A stretch of DNA of 26,286 nucleotides. Source: TC-15 sp034437275 (GTDB lineage Bacteria; Chloroflexota; Anaerolineae; Aggregatilineales; Aggregatilineaceae). The DNA lies in assembly GCA_034437275.1 (NCBI GenBank), contig DAOTUD010000032.1, forward strand, positions 1-26,286, given 5' to 3'. The position numbers were made by a program, and so were the translations under genes. This document shows positions 1-6,662 of this stretch, piece by piece (positions within the stretch are counted from its first letter, which is position 1; the number at the start of each line of letters is the position of its first letter). The notes under the pieces were generated by a model. It worked only from the letters and a program-made list of their open reading frames with translations. It ran no database searches and was not told the origin of the DNA.

Positions 1-53
1 GCTTTTTCTTCGACACTCAACTCAACCGTCAGCGGGTTCGGTCCTCGGCTCAC
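1..53 (-). CDS. Partial N-terminus of a probable IS630-like transposase (runs off the left edge)
   Basis: Read leftward from a GTG at 53, the sequence encodes about 17 residues, starting (M)SRGPNPLTVELSVEEKA, before the window ends. The pattern of a short polar lead, then a hydrophobic 'LTVELS' and an acidic 'EEK', is what I know from the N-termini of IS630-family transposases and related helix-turn-helix proteins just before the first HTH helix. An AGGA sits about nine bases upstream of the GTG, a usable ribosome binding site. A TATAAT-like hexamer lies further upstream on the same strand (about 92-97). Only 17 residues are visible, so the family call is a weak inference. A plus-strand reading frame is also open here but resembles nothing I recognise. 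Confidence 0.3.
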   Translation of the reverse strand, partial: MSRGPNPLTVELSVEEK

Positions 54-207
54 TGTCTTTTTTCCTGTCCCATTTTCGTCGATACGCTCTCGATTATACC
101 CTCACTTCATTTCCGCCGCCCTGTACTAGAAGCCCAATGGCTTTAGCTTTGGGTAGCTCACTCTATTCAGGATGTGCTTGCTAGCGTTGCGGTGGAAGCC
201 GGGAATG
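54..207. other. Left intergenic stretch
   Basis: No gene is seen. The stretch holds the upstream side of the partial minus-strand gene at the edge, and a hairpin-forming segment around 128-162 listed separately. No clear terminator follows the stop codon of the dehydrogenase at 208. Confidence 0.5.
128..155. repeat. Hairpin resembling a degenerate IS200/IS605 end
   Basis: The plus strand reads AGAAGCCCAATGGCTTTAGC followed by TTTGGG. This can fold as CCCAA..GC, a TTTA loop, then GC..TTGGG. The layout (AGAAGCCC, arm, TTTA loop, arm, GGG) is like the hairpin near the right window edge read on the minus strand, which has AGAAGCCCCC, a TTTA loop and a GGGG arm. It may be a decayed end of an IS200/IS605-type element. 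The stem is imperfect, so this is only a suggestion. Confidence 0.22.
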
Positions 208-1407
208 TTACTTCGGCGCGAAACGCAGCACCGAGCCGTCGTTGTCCAGCAGGTACAATTCGCCCGCTTCGTCCTCGCCAAACGAGTTGATCTCGCGGCC
301 CGACTCCAGCGAAATCATGGTGCTCCAGGTGCCGTCGTCGTTTTGCTCGGCGGCCCAGATCGTGCCGGTGCACCAATCGCCATACAGGTAGTAGCCTTGC
401 AGGCCGGGGATATCCTCGCCCCGGTAGACGTAGCCGCCGGTGATCGAGCACCACCCGCTGCTGTGATCGTATTCCAGGATCGGCATCACGACCTCAGACG
501 CCGGTTCGTCGTCAGAGTAAACGTGCGTGCCTTCGTAGGCGTTCCAGCCGTAGTTCTCACCGCCAGGACTGTCGGCGGGCTGGTAGTTGACTTCTTCCCA
601 CTCGTTTTGTCCCACATCCGCGATGTACAGATCGCCAGTGTCGCGGTCAAAGGCGAAGCGCCACGCATTCCGCAGCCCCCACGCCCAGATTTCTGGGCGG
701 GCGGTGTCGCTGTCGACGAAGGGATTGTCGTCGGGGACCAGGTACCCCTCGTCGGTGTCGACGTCCAGCCGCAGGATGGTGCCCAGCAGCGTGGTCGGGT
801 CCTGGCCGTTGCCCTGCGGATCGCCCGCCGAGCCGCCATCGCCCAGGGCCACGTACAGGTAGCCATCCGGCCCAAATGCCATGTGGCCGCCGTTGTGGTT
901 GCCGTATGGTTGGGAGAGGTAGAGCAGTTGGTGGGCGCTGTCCGGGTCGGCGCGGTTAGGATCATCCGCCGAGACCGTATAACGCGCGATGACCGAACTG
1001 CCGTCCCGGTCGGTGTAGTTGATGAAGAAGTAGCCGTTGTCGGCATAGTCCGGGTGAAACGTCAGCCCCAGCAGGCCGCGTTCGGTATAGCCGCCGCCGA
1101 GCGCTTCCTGGCTGATCACGCCCGACACATCCAGGAACGGCGTTTCCAGCAGCACGTCGTCTGCAATGACCTGAATTGTGCCGCTTTGTTCCAGGACGAA
1201 CAAACGTCCCGATCCGTCCCCGGCGTGCGCCAGGAGCAAGGGCCGGGACAACCCGCTGGCCACTTCGACCAGTTGGTAGTCGACCGGTTGGGCCGCCTGG
1301 TGCTCTTTGGGGCGTTCATCTTCGTCTTCCAATAGTTGATACGCAAAGACCCCCACTGCCAGCAAGATCGGCACCGCCAGAATCGCTAAAAATGTCGTGC
1401 GTTTCAT
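208..1407 (-). CDS. Secreted PQQ-type glucose/sorbosone dehydrogenase-like beta-propeller protein
   Basis: A 399-residue protein of the glucose/sorbosone dehydrogenase (GSDH) family: soluble six-bladed beta-propellers that often bind PQQ and oxidise sugars outside the cytoplasmic membrane. An uncleaved or cleaved signal segment spans residues 1-26 (basic start, then a hydrophobic run). The propeller follows from about residue 43. Seen are the family core NHNGGHMAFGPDGYLYVALG at about 170-189 (His171 and His175 lie in the region of the catalytic His of soluble glucose dehydrogenase), then GLRNAWRFAFDRDTGDLYIA at about 244-263 and GENYGWNAYEG at 283-293. Cys320 and Cys346 could form a disulfide, fitting an extracytoplasmic protein. 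The ATG at 1407 is chosen because AAGGAT lies about ten bases upstream and the signal segment begins there. It is divergent from the hydrogenase operon. The actual substrate and PQQ use cannot be read from the sequence. Confidence 0.88.
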   Translation of the reverse strand: MKRTTFLAILAVPILLAVGVFAYQLLEDEDERPKEHQAAQPVDYQLVEVASGLSRPLLLAHAGDGSGRLFVLEQSGTIQVIADDVLLETPFLDVSGVISQEALGGGYTERGLLGLTFHPDYADNGYFFINYTDRDGSSVIARYTVSADDPNRADPDSAHQLLYLSQPYGNHNGGHMAFGPDGYLYVALGDGGSAGDPQGNGQDPTTLLGTILRLDVDTDEGYLVPDDNPFVDSDTARPEIWAWGLRNAWRFAFDRDTGDLYIADVGQNEWEEVNYQPADSPGGENYGWNAYEGTHVYSDDEPASEVVMPILEYDHSSGWCSITGGYVYRGEDIPGLQGYYLYGDWCTGTIWAAEQNDDGTWSTMISLESGREINSFGEDEAGELYLLDNDGSVLRFAPK

Positions 1408-1422
1408 CGTGTTATATCCTTT

Positions 1423-1439
1423 GCGTGAATAATTTACGC
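1423..1439. promoter_or_regulatory. Imperfect 17-bp palindrome in the leader of the dehydrogenase gene
   Basis: GCGTGAATAATTTACGC is a near-perfect dyad around 1431; seven of the eight arm pairs are Watson-Crick and the remaining one (1427/1435) is G-T. It lies about 16 bases upstream of the dehydrogenase start codon, where a repressor would block transcription or initiation. No regulator is known. Confidence 0.35.
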
Positions 1440-1523
1440 GGATTGTTGTGATCTTAGTTATCCCCGGTTGATCTGCCAAATTTTCGCGGCGTGATAGAGC
1501 AAATTTACGGCAATTGTATTAAA

Positions 1524-1539
1524 TGTGATTTCCGTCACA
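1524..1539. promoter_or_regulatory. CRP/FNR-type binding box upstream of the hydrogenase operon
   Basis: TGTGATTTCCGTCACA is a perfect TGTGA-N6-TCACA dyad, the classic half-sites of a CRP-type regulator. It is flanked by AAA on the left and CTAA on the right, as in strong E. coli sites. It lies between the divergent dehydrogenase (start 1407) and hydB (start 1651), so it could act on either. FNR-type sites normally read TTGAT-N4-ATCAA, so a CRP-like member of the Crp/Fnr family fits better. No cognate regulator gene is in the window. Confidence 0.6.
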
Positions 1540-1545
1540 CTAAAT

Positions 1546-1569
1546 GTTGCCATGCGCCACTGGGGCAAC
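1546..1569. promoter_or_regulatory. Second dyad (GTTGCC-N12-GGCAAC) in the hydrogenase promoter region
   Basis: An inverted repeat of six bases with a 12-base centre, seven bases downstream of the CRP-type box. It could be a second operator or a leader hairpin. I could not assign a convincing -35/-10 pair between it and the start codon at 1651. Confidence 0.3.
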
Positions 1570-1650
1570 GCAGGCGCTCTTGTTACGCTATCACTGTCCG
1601 CAAGTTTGCCGATTTATCGTTGGCTTCAATGGAGCCTCGTGGAGTAACTT

Positions 1651-2718
1651 ATGAGTCTATACATATTGTCTAAAGACAAACTCTCTTCATTTGTCGCCGC
1701 ACTGCAAGCCGGTTTCCGGGTGGTTGGTCCCACCAAGACGCAAACCGGCTATGCGTTTGACGACATCGACAACCCCGATGACCTGCACCTGAATTATGAC
1801 ACCACCGTCCTGCCGCCCAAAAAATACTTCCTGCCCCAGCGCGAAGTGTTGTTCTCCTACCATGCTGGGGAAAACGGCGCGGGCAGCAAGCAGCTAGAGG
1901 TGGAGCCGGTCTACCAGGACGTGGAGCCGACCGTGATTTTCGGCGTCCACACCTGCGACATGAACGGCATCATGCTCTACGACAAGGTGTTCAGCGAAGG
2001 GTTCCAGGACGAGCATTACATCGAACGGCGCGAGCAGATGGTCATCATCGGCATCGAGTGCCTGCGCCCGTGCGATGACGCCTCGTTTTGCAAGGATATG
2101 GGCACGCTCACCGCCCCGCCGATCTATGACCTGCACATGACCGAGGTCAATGACAGCTACCTGATCGACACCGGGACCGAGCGCGGCGAAACCCTGATGC
2201 TGGAGCACTCCGAAGCGAAGATGGCCACCACCGAAGACATGCAGCAGTTGGGGCGCACCCTGTCGGCCAAATGGCCGCACTTCCGCCACCGGCTGAAGAT
2301 GAGCCGCGACCAGACGCAGTCGCTGCTGACGCTGGGCTATGACGCGGACATCTGGGAACGGCTGGGCGAGCGCTGCCTGGCGTGCGGATCGTGCACCAAC
2401 GTGTGCCCGACGTGCTTCTGCTTCGACGTACAGGACGAACTCGATATCTCGATGGAAGATGGCGAACGGATCCGCGTGTGGGATTCCTGCCAACTGCACG
2501 AGTTCGCGCTGGTGGCGGGCGGGCACAACTTCCGCGAGAGCAAAGGCTCGCGCGTGCGCCATCGCCTGATGCGCAAAGGCAAGTACATCAAGCAAGTGCA
2601 TGGGCTGCTGGGCTGCACCGGCTGCGGGCGCTGCGAACGCGCCTGCCTGGTCGATATCACCATCCCCGGCACCCTGAACGAACTGCATGACGAGATGAAG
2701 CTAGAATCCGGAGCATAG
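1651..2718 (+). CDS. hydB: Group 3b [NiFe] hydrogenase (sulfhydrogenase) beta subunit, iron-sulfur protein
   Basis: A 355-residue electron-transfer subunit of a soluble, bidirectional NAD(P)-linked hydrogenase. It carries electrons between the NiFe/small-subunit dimer and the flavin subunit. The C-terminal part has two ferredoxin-type [4Fe-4S] motifs: C242-x2-C-x2-C-x3-C (with extra Cys255 and Cys257) and C322-x2-C-x2-C-x3-C. The N-terminal domain has the family-typical GVHTCDMNGIMLYDKVF segment and a second Cys-rich stretch (ECLRPCDDASFCKDMG), both known in HydB/HyhB proteins. The start at 1651 follows GGAG at a good spacing. It is the first gene of a tight operon with the same subunit order (beta, gamma, delta, alpha) as Pyrococcus furiosus sulfhydrogenase I. 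Cytoplasmic; no signal peptide is seen. Confidence 0.92.
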   Translation: MSLYILSKDKLSSFVAALQAGFRVVGPTKTQTGYAFDDIDNPDDLHLNYDTTVLPPKKYFLPQREVLFSYHAGENGAGSKQLEVEPVYQDVEPTVIFGVHTCDMNGIMLYDKVFSEGFQDEHYIERREQMVIIGIECLRPCDDASFCKDMGTLTAPPIYDLHMTEVNDSYLIDTGTERGETLMLEHSEAKMATTEDMQQLGRTLSAKWPHFRHRLKMSRDQTQSLLTLGYDADIWERLGERCLACGSCTNVCPTCFCFDVQDELDISMEDGERIRVWDSCQLHEFALVAGGHNFRESKGSRVRHRLMRKGKYIKQVHGLLGCTGCGRCERACLVDITIPGTLNELHDEMKLESGA

Positions 2719-2737
2719 AAAGGAGGACGCCCAAATT

Positions 2738-3619
2738 ATGTTAGCTTCTGATCAGCAACTTACAACGACCACTACCCCGCGTCAATACAACGGGCATTCC
2801 TCGATCTATCTCCCGGTGATTGCGACGATTGAGGAAGTAGAGCAAGAAACCAAGCTTGAGAAGATCTTCACTGTGCGGCTGCCGGGCGGCGAGCAGTTAG
2901 GCCACACCCCGGGCCAGTTCGTGATGGTGTCCGTGCCCGGTGTGGGCGAGGCCCCGATCAGCGTGATGTCCTCCCCCAGCCGCACGCAGGAAACCTTCCG
3001 GCTGTGCATTCGCAACGCCGGCGACCTGACCGGCGTGATCCACACCCTGGAACGCGGCGACCGCATCGGCATTCGCGGCCCGTTTGGGCGTGGCTTCCCG
3101 GTGGACGAGGTCTTCAAGGGCCGGGATGTATTGCTTGCAGCGGGCGGGCTGGGGATCGCCCCGGCGCGCTCATTGATCGACGAAATTCTGGACAACCGCG
3201 ACGACTTTGGCCGCCTGATCATTCTGTACGGCGCGCGCAACCCGTCGGAGATCCTGTTCCGCGATGCGCTCGCGGAGTGGGAAGACCGCGACGACGTCGA
3301 ATCGCTCGTGACGGTCGATCACCCCGACGAGACATGGCTGGGCCATGTGGGGGTCATCACCCGCCTGTTCGAGCATATCCAGATCAACCCCTATCACACC
3401 ATCGCGGTCACGGTTGGGCCGCCGGTGATGTATCGGTTCGTGGTGATGGAGCTGTCCGGCAAGGGGCTGACGCCCGAACAAATCTGGATGAGCTTCGAGC
3501 GCCGCATGAAGTGCGGCGTGGGCAAGTGCGGCCACTGCCAGGTAAACCATCGCTATAGTTGTCAGGAAGGGCCGGCGTGGACCTACGCCGAAGCTCTGGC
3601 GTTCGAGGAGGCGCTCTAA
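2738..3619 (+). CDS. hydG: Group 3b [NiFe] hydrogenase gamma subunit, FAD/NAD(P)-binding
   Basis: A 293-residue ferredoxin-NADP reductase-like diaphorase subunit that passes electrons to or from NAD(P). The flavin domain includes GQFVMVSVPG and APISVMSSP in the first third. The nucleotide-binding segment is LLAAGGLGIAPARSLIDEIL. A C-terminal [2Fe-2S] site has Cys259, Cys264, Cys267 and Cys275, as in dihydroorotate dehydrogenase PyrK-like and HydG/HyhG proteins. AGGAGG at 2721-2726 precedes the ATG at 2738. The gene begins 19 bases after hydB, and its TAA shares one base with the ATG of hydD (TAATG), so translation is probably coupled. Whether it prefers NAD or NADP cannot be decided by eye. 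Confidence 0.92.
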   Translation: MLASDQQLTTTTTPRQYNGHSSIYLPVIATIEEVEQETKLEKIFTVRLPGGEQLGHTPGQFVMVSVPGVGEAPISVMSSPSRTQETFRLCIRNAGDLTGVIHTLERGDRIGIRGPFGRGFPVDEVFKGRDVLLAAGGLGIAPARSLIDEILDNRDDFGRLIILYGARNPSEILFRDALAEWEDRDDVESLVTVDHPDETWLGHVGVITRLFEHIQINPYHTIAVTVGPPVMYRFVVMELSGKGLTPEQIWMSFERRMKCGVGKCGHCQVNHRYSCQEGPAWTYAEALAFEEAL

Positions 3620-4452
3620 TGTCCGACAAACCGAAAATCGCCTTCTTCGACTTCACCAGTTGCGAAGGCTGCCAGTTGACCGTGATCGATGCGTTGCAGA
3701 CGCATCTGGGCTTGCTAGACCTGGTCGAAATCGTGCAGTTCCGCGAAGCAATGAGCGAGAAGGGCGAAGACTACCAGATCGCGTTTGTCGAAGGCTCGTG
3801 CACGCGCCGCAGCGACGAACAACGGCTGCAAAAGATCCGCAAGCAGGCGGATGTGGTCGTGGCGCTGGGGGCCTGTGCGCACCTGGGCGGCGTGAACAGC
3901 ATGAAAAATCGCTGGGCGATTGACAACGTCCAGACCTATGTCTATGGCGAGAACGGCAAGGACGCTTACGAAAGCTACCCCGCCCGGCCTATCTCGGCGG
4001 TGGTCAAGGTCGATGTCGTGGTGCCCGGCTGCCCGATTGACCGCTTCGAGTTTTTGCGGATCGTGCAGCAAATGCTGCAGGGCCGCAAGCCCAAGCTGCC
4101 CGACTACCCGCTGTGCGTCGAGTGCAAGCTGGCCGAAAACGCCTGCCTCAACACACTCGGCAAGCCCTGCCTGGGCCCGATCACCCGCGCCGGGTGCGAT
4201 GCGATCTGCCCCACCTATGGCGATGGCTGCGAAGGCTGCCGGGGCTGGGCACCCGAAGCGAACTTCGAGTATATGCGCGAGATTTTGCGCGGGCACGGCC
4301 TCAGCGACGAGGATATCGACGCCCGCTTCACTATGTTCAACCATTATCAGATGCAGCACATGGGCGAGGATGCGCCGCTTGATCCCGACAACGTCGTGAG
4401 CAAAGACGAAGCCCCGCCCGACTCGACATTTGCTGCGCCGAAGGAGGCCTGA
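3619..4452 (+). CDS. hydD: Group 3b [NiFe] hydrogenase small subunit (delta)
   Basis: A 277-residue iron-sulfur small subunit that pairs with the NiFe subunit. The proximal cluster ligands are visible as TSCEGC (Cys15, Cys18), GACAHLGG (Cys86) and PGCPID (Cys138). Two further Cys groups follow for the medial and distal clusters: Cys166, 169, 176, 184 and Cys193, 197, 204, 207. There is no twin-arginine signal and no membrane segment, so the enzyme is cytoplasmic, as expected for group 3 hydrogenases. The start at 3619 overlaps the hydG stop by one base and follows GAGGAGG; a longer in-frame extension upstream lies inside hydG and is rejected. About the usual length for group 3b small subunits. 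Confidence 0.93.
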   Translation: MSDKPKIAFFDFTSCEGCQLTVIDALQTHLGLLDLVEIVQFREAMSEKGEDYQIAFVEGSCTRRSDEQRLQKIRKQADVVVALGACAHLGGVNSMKNRWAIDNVQTYVYGENGKDAYESYPARPISAVVKVDVVVPGCPIDRFEFLRIVQQMLQGRKPKLPDYPLCVECKLAENACLNTLGKPCLGPITRAGCDAICPTYGDGCEGCRGWAPEANFEYMREILRGHGLSDEDIDARFTMFNHYQMQHMGEDAPLDPDNVVSKDEAPPDSTFAAPKEA

Positions 4453-4456
4453 GGCA

Positions 4457-5758
4457 ATGAGCCAGAACGTCAAAGTAAACGTCCATCACCTGACTCGTGT
4501 CGAAGGACATGGCAACGTCGTCGTCGACGTAAATGATGGCACCATCGAAAAATGCGAACTGCAAATCGTGGAAACCCCGCGTTTCTTCGAGGCCATGCTG
4601 CGCGGGCGGCCCTATCACCAGGCGTCGCACATCACCAGCCGCATCTGCGGCATCTGCGCCGTCGGCCATGCCACCGCCAGCCTGCGCGCCACCGAGCGCG
4701 CGCTGCAGGTCGAGCCGAGCGAGCAGACGCGCTTGCTGCGCGAACTCGCCTTCCACGGCGAACTGCTCGACAGCCACATCCTGCACGTCTACATGCTCGT
4801 CGCGCCGGATTTCCTGGACGTCGGCAGCGTGCTCCCGCTGGCGACCAGCCACCCGGATATCGTCAAGCGCGCGCTGCGCATGAAGAAATATTCCGGCGAC
4901 CTGTGCCAGGCCATCGTGGGCCGCCATACGCACCCCATCGCGATGATGGTCGGCGGCTTCACGCACGTGCCGTCCCGCGCGGATTTGGAACAACTGCGCG
5001 CCCAGGCCGAGGACATGCTGGCCGATGTGGACGCGACCATCGAGTTGTTCGGGTCGCTGCCCTGGCCCACCTTCGAGCGCGAAACCGAGTTTGTCGCGCT
5101 GGTGCACCCCGACGAATACGGCTTCATCGACGGCATGATCGGCAGCAGCGACGGCTACGAGCTGCCGCTGGACGAGTACCGCCAGGTGACCAACGAGCGC
5201 CTCGCGCCGCACTCGACGGCCAAGCACGCCGCCTTCAACCGCGACAGCTACATGGTCGGGGCGCTGGCCCGCTTCAACCTGAAGCACGAACATCTGTCCC
5301 CGCGCGCCAAGCAGGCCGCCGAACACCTGGGCCTGGAGGCTCCGTGCTACCGGCCCTATCTGAACAGCGCGGCGCAGGTGGTCGAGATCGTGCACTGCGT
5401 CGACGACTCGATCCGGCTGCTCGACACGCTGCTGGAGCGCGGCGTGGCGTGGGAAGAACCGGCCCCGGTCACGCTGCAACCCGGCGCGCGTGGGGTTGGC
5501 TCGTGCGATGTGCCGCGCGGCATCCTGTTCCACGAGTACCAGATCGGCGAGGACGGGCTGATCGAGGAGGCCAACTGCGTCATTCCCACCAGCCAGAACC
5601 TGGGGAACATCGACCGCGATCTGCGCGCGCTGGTCCCCACTATTCTGGACAAGCCCGAACCCGAGATCACGCACATGCTGGAAATGCTGGTGCGTGCGTA
5701 CGACCCGTGCATCTCATGCTCGACGCACTTTCTCGACGTCGAGTTTGTCGGTAAGTAA
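4457..5758 (+). CDS. hydA: Group 3b [NiFe] hydrogenase large catalytic subunit (alpha)
   Basis: A 433-residue subunit carrying the NiFe active site that oxidises or makes H2. All landmark motifs are present: RVEGHG near the N-terminus, RICGIC (Cys64, Cys67) with VGHATAS, and the C-terminal DPCISCSTH (Cys418, Cys421, His424). In this family a dedicated protease cuts after that His once nickel is inserted. Here it would release the nine residues FLDVEFVGK, and a matching protease gene lies next door. AAGGAGG at 4441-4447 precedes the ATG at 4457, four bases after the hydD stop. The accessory hypABCDEF genes needed to build the cofactor are not in this window and must lie elsewhere. Confidence 0.95.
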   Translation: MSQNVKVNVHHLTRVEGHGNVVVDVNDGTIEKCELQIVETPRFFEAMLRGRPYHQASHITSRICGICAVGHATASLRATERALQVEPSEQTRLLRELAFHGELLDSHILHVYMLVAPDFLDVGSVLPLATSHPDIVKRALRMKKYSGDLCQAIVGRHTHPIAMMVGGFTHVPSRADLEQLRAQAEDMLADVDATIELFGSLPWPTFERETEFVALVHPDEYGFIDGMIGSSDGYELPLDEYRQVTNERLAPHSTAKHAAFNRDSYMVGALARFNLKHEHLSPRAKQAAEHLGLEAPCYRPYLNSAAQVVEIVHCVDDSIRLLDTLLERGVAWEEPAPVTLQPGARGVGSCDVPRGILFHEYQIGEDGLIEEANCVIPTSQNLGNIDRDLRALVPTILDKPEPEITHMLEMLVRAYDPCISCSTHFLDVEFVGK

Positions 5759-5776
5759 CCGGTCTTGAGGGAGCGT

Positions 5777-5792
5777 CGGCGAGGCCTCGCCG
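5777..5792 (+). other. GC-only palindrome between hydA and the protease gene
   Basis: CGGCGAGGCCTCGCCG is a perfect 16-bp palindrome in the 45-base gap before the protease start. In RNA it would form a stable six-pair stem with a GGCC loop. No T-run follows, so it is not a standard terminator. It lies where a ribosome binding site is expected, and the downstream ATG has no good one. Confidence 0.4.
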
Positions 5793-5803
5793 CCCGACAC
5801 ACA

Positions 5804-6298
5804 ATGGCTGATACGCTGATTTTGGGGGTTGGGAATCCGTTAATGGGCGACGACGCGGCGGGCATTCTTGTGATTCAACAGCTTGAAGCACGCGCCGATC
5901 TGCCGCCCAACGTGGCGGTGATGGACGGCGGCACGCAAGGGCTGGGGCTGATCCCGGTGTTGGAAGCGTACCGCCGTGTGATTCTGGTCGACGCGGTGCA
6001 GATGGACCAGCCTGCCGGGACGGTGCGCCGCTTCCTGTGGCAAGATGTGCGCGCCGCCGAAGGCAGCACGCCGCTGTCGCTGCACCAGAGCAGCCTGGCC
6101 GATGCGCTGGCGTTGGCCGATGCGTTGGGCAGTCTGCCGCCCGAAGTTGTAATTTATGGCGTTCAGCCCCACAATACAGAGTGGGACCAACCACTCAGCG
6201 CGGCTGTCGCCGAGGCGTTGCCGTCCCTGGTAGAGGCCCTGATAAACGAAGTCAGGAGAAAAGATTCTAATGGCGAAGAAAATACTGATTATCGATGA
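5804..6298 (+). CDS. [NiFe] hydrogenase maturation endopeptidase
   Basis: A 164-residue protease of the HyaD/HybD/HycI family that trims the C-terminus of the large subunit after nickel insertion. The N-terminal GVGNPLMGDDAAG is the family signature. The three nickel-sensing ligands of E. coli HybD (Glu16, Asp62, His93) line up with Asp17, Asp63 (in LVDAV) and His94 (in SLHQSSLAD); Asp in place of Glu is a common variant. The ATG at 5804 is chosen because the signature begins nine residues later; an earlier in-frame start would add a basic tail lying over the GC palindrome. No strong ribosome binding site is visible, so translation may be coupled or reduced. Its end overlaps the next gene by 29 bases. 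The target is very likely HydA. Confidence 0.92.
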   Translation: MADTLILGVGNPLMGDDAAGILVIQQLEARADLPPNVAVMDGGTQGLGLIPVLEAYRRVILVDAVQMDQPAGTVRRFLWQDVRAAEGSTPLSLHQSSLADALALADALGSLPPEVVIYGVQPHNTEWDQPLSAAVAEALPSLVEALINEVRRKDSNGEENTDYR

Positions 6299-6662
6299 CG
6301 ACCCGGACGTCGTGCTGGCGCTCCGGATGCCGCTGGAGAACGTCGGATACGAAGTCCACGAGGCACACTCGCAGCCCGAAGGGCTGGCGGCGGTTAATGA
6401 CGTCGCGCCGGACCTGATCATCCTGGATGTGATGATGGATACGCACACCGCCGGGTTCCAGATGGCGCAAAAGCTGCATGGCCCCGATGCCAAAGAAGCG
6501 CATCGTGTCATCCCGATCCTGATGGTGACGGCGGTGCACCAGACCACGCCGCTCCGCTTTGAGCCGGACGACGACTATCTGCCGGTCGAAGCTTTCATCG
6601 ACAAACCCATCGAACCCAAGAGCTTGCTGGACAAGGTCAAGAGTCTACTGGATGCATCATGA
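6270..6662 (+). CDS. Single-domain response regulator in the hydrogenase operon
   Basis: A 130-residue receiver domain with no output domain. Asp9/Asp10 form the acidic pocket, Asp53 (in LIILDVMM) is the phospho-acceptor, Thr87 the switch Thr and Lys112 (in DKPIEP) the conserved Lys. The stretch between Thr87 and Lys112 is long and acidic (FEPDDDYLPVEAF), unlike plain CheY. AGGAG at 6252-6256 precedes the ATG at 6270, which lies inside the 3' end of the protease gene. The stop shares ATGA with the kinase start at 6659. The pairing with the following kinase is inferred from this overlap. With no DNA-binding domain it probably acts through protein contact or a phosphorelay; I cannot say on which target. 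Confidence 0.9.
   Translation: MAKKILIIDDDPDVVLALRMPLENVGYEVHEAHSQPEGLAAVNDVAPDLIILDVMMDTHTAGFQMAQKLHGPDAKEAHRVIPILMVTAVHQTTPLRFEPDDDYLPVEAFIDKPIEPKSLLDKVKSLLDAS

Noticed and set aside
172..1335. Long plus-strand open frame across the dehydrogenase gene
   Set aside because: Shadow of the minus-strand GSDH gene; the translation is Arg/Val-rich with no motif, while the opposite strand has clear family motifs and a signal peptide.
4337..5674. Long minus-strand open frame opposite hydA
   Set aside because: Shadow in GC-rich DNA; the plus strand holds all NiFe large-subunit motifs.
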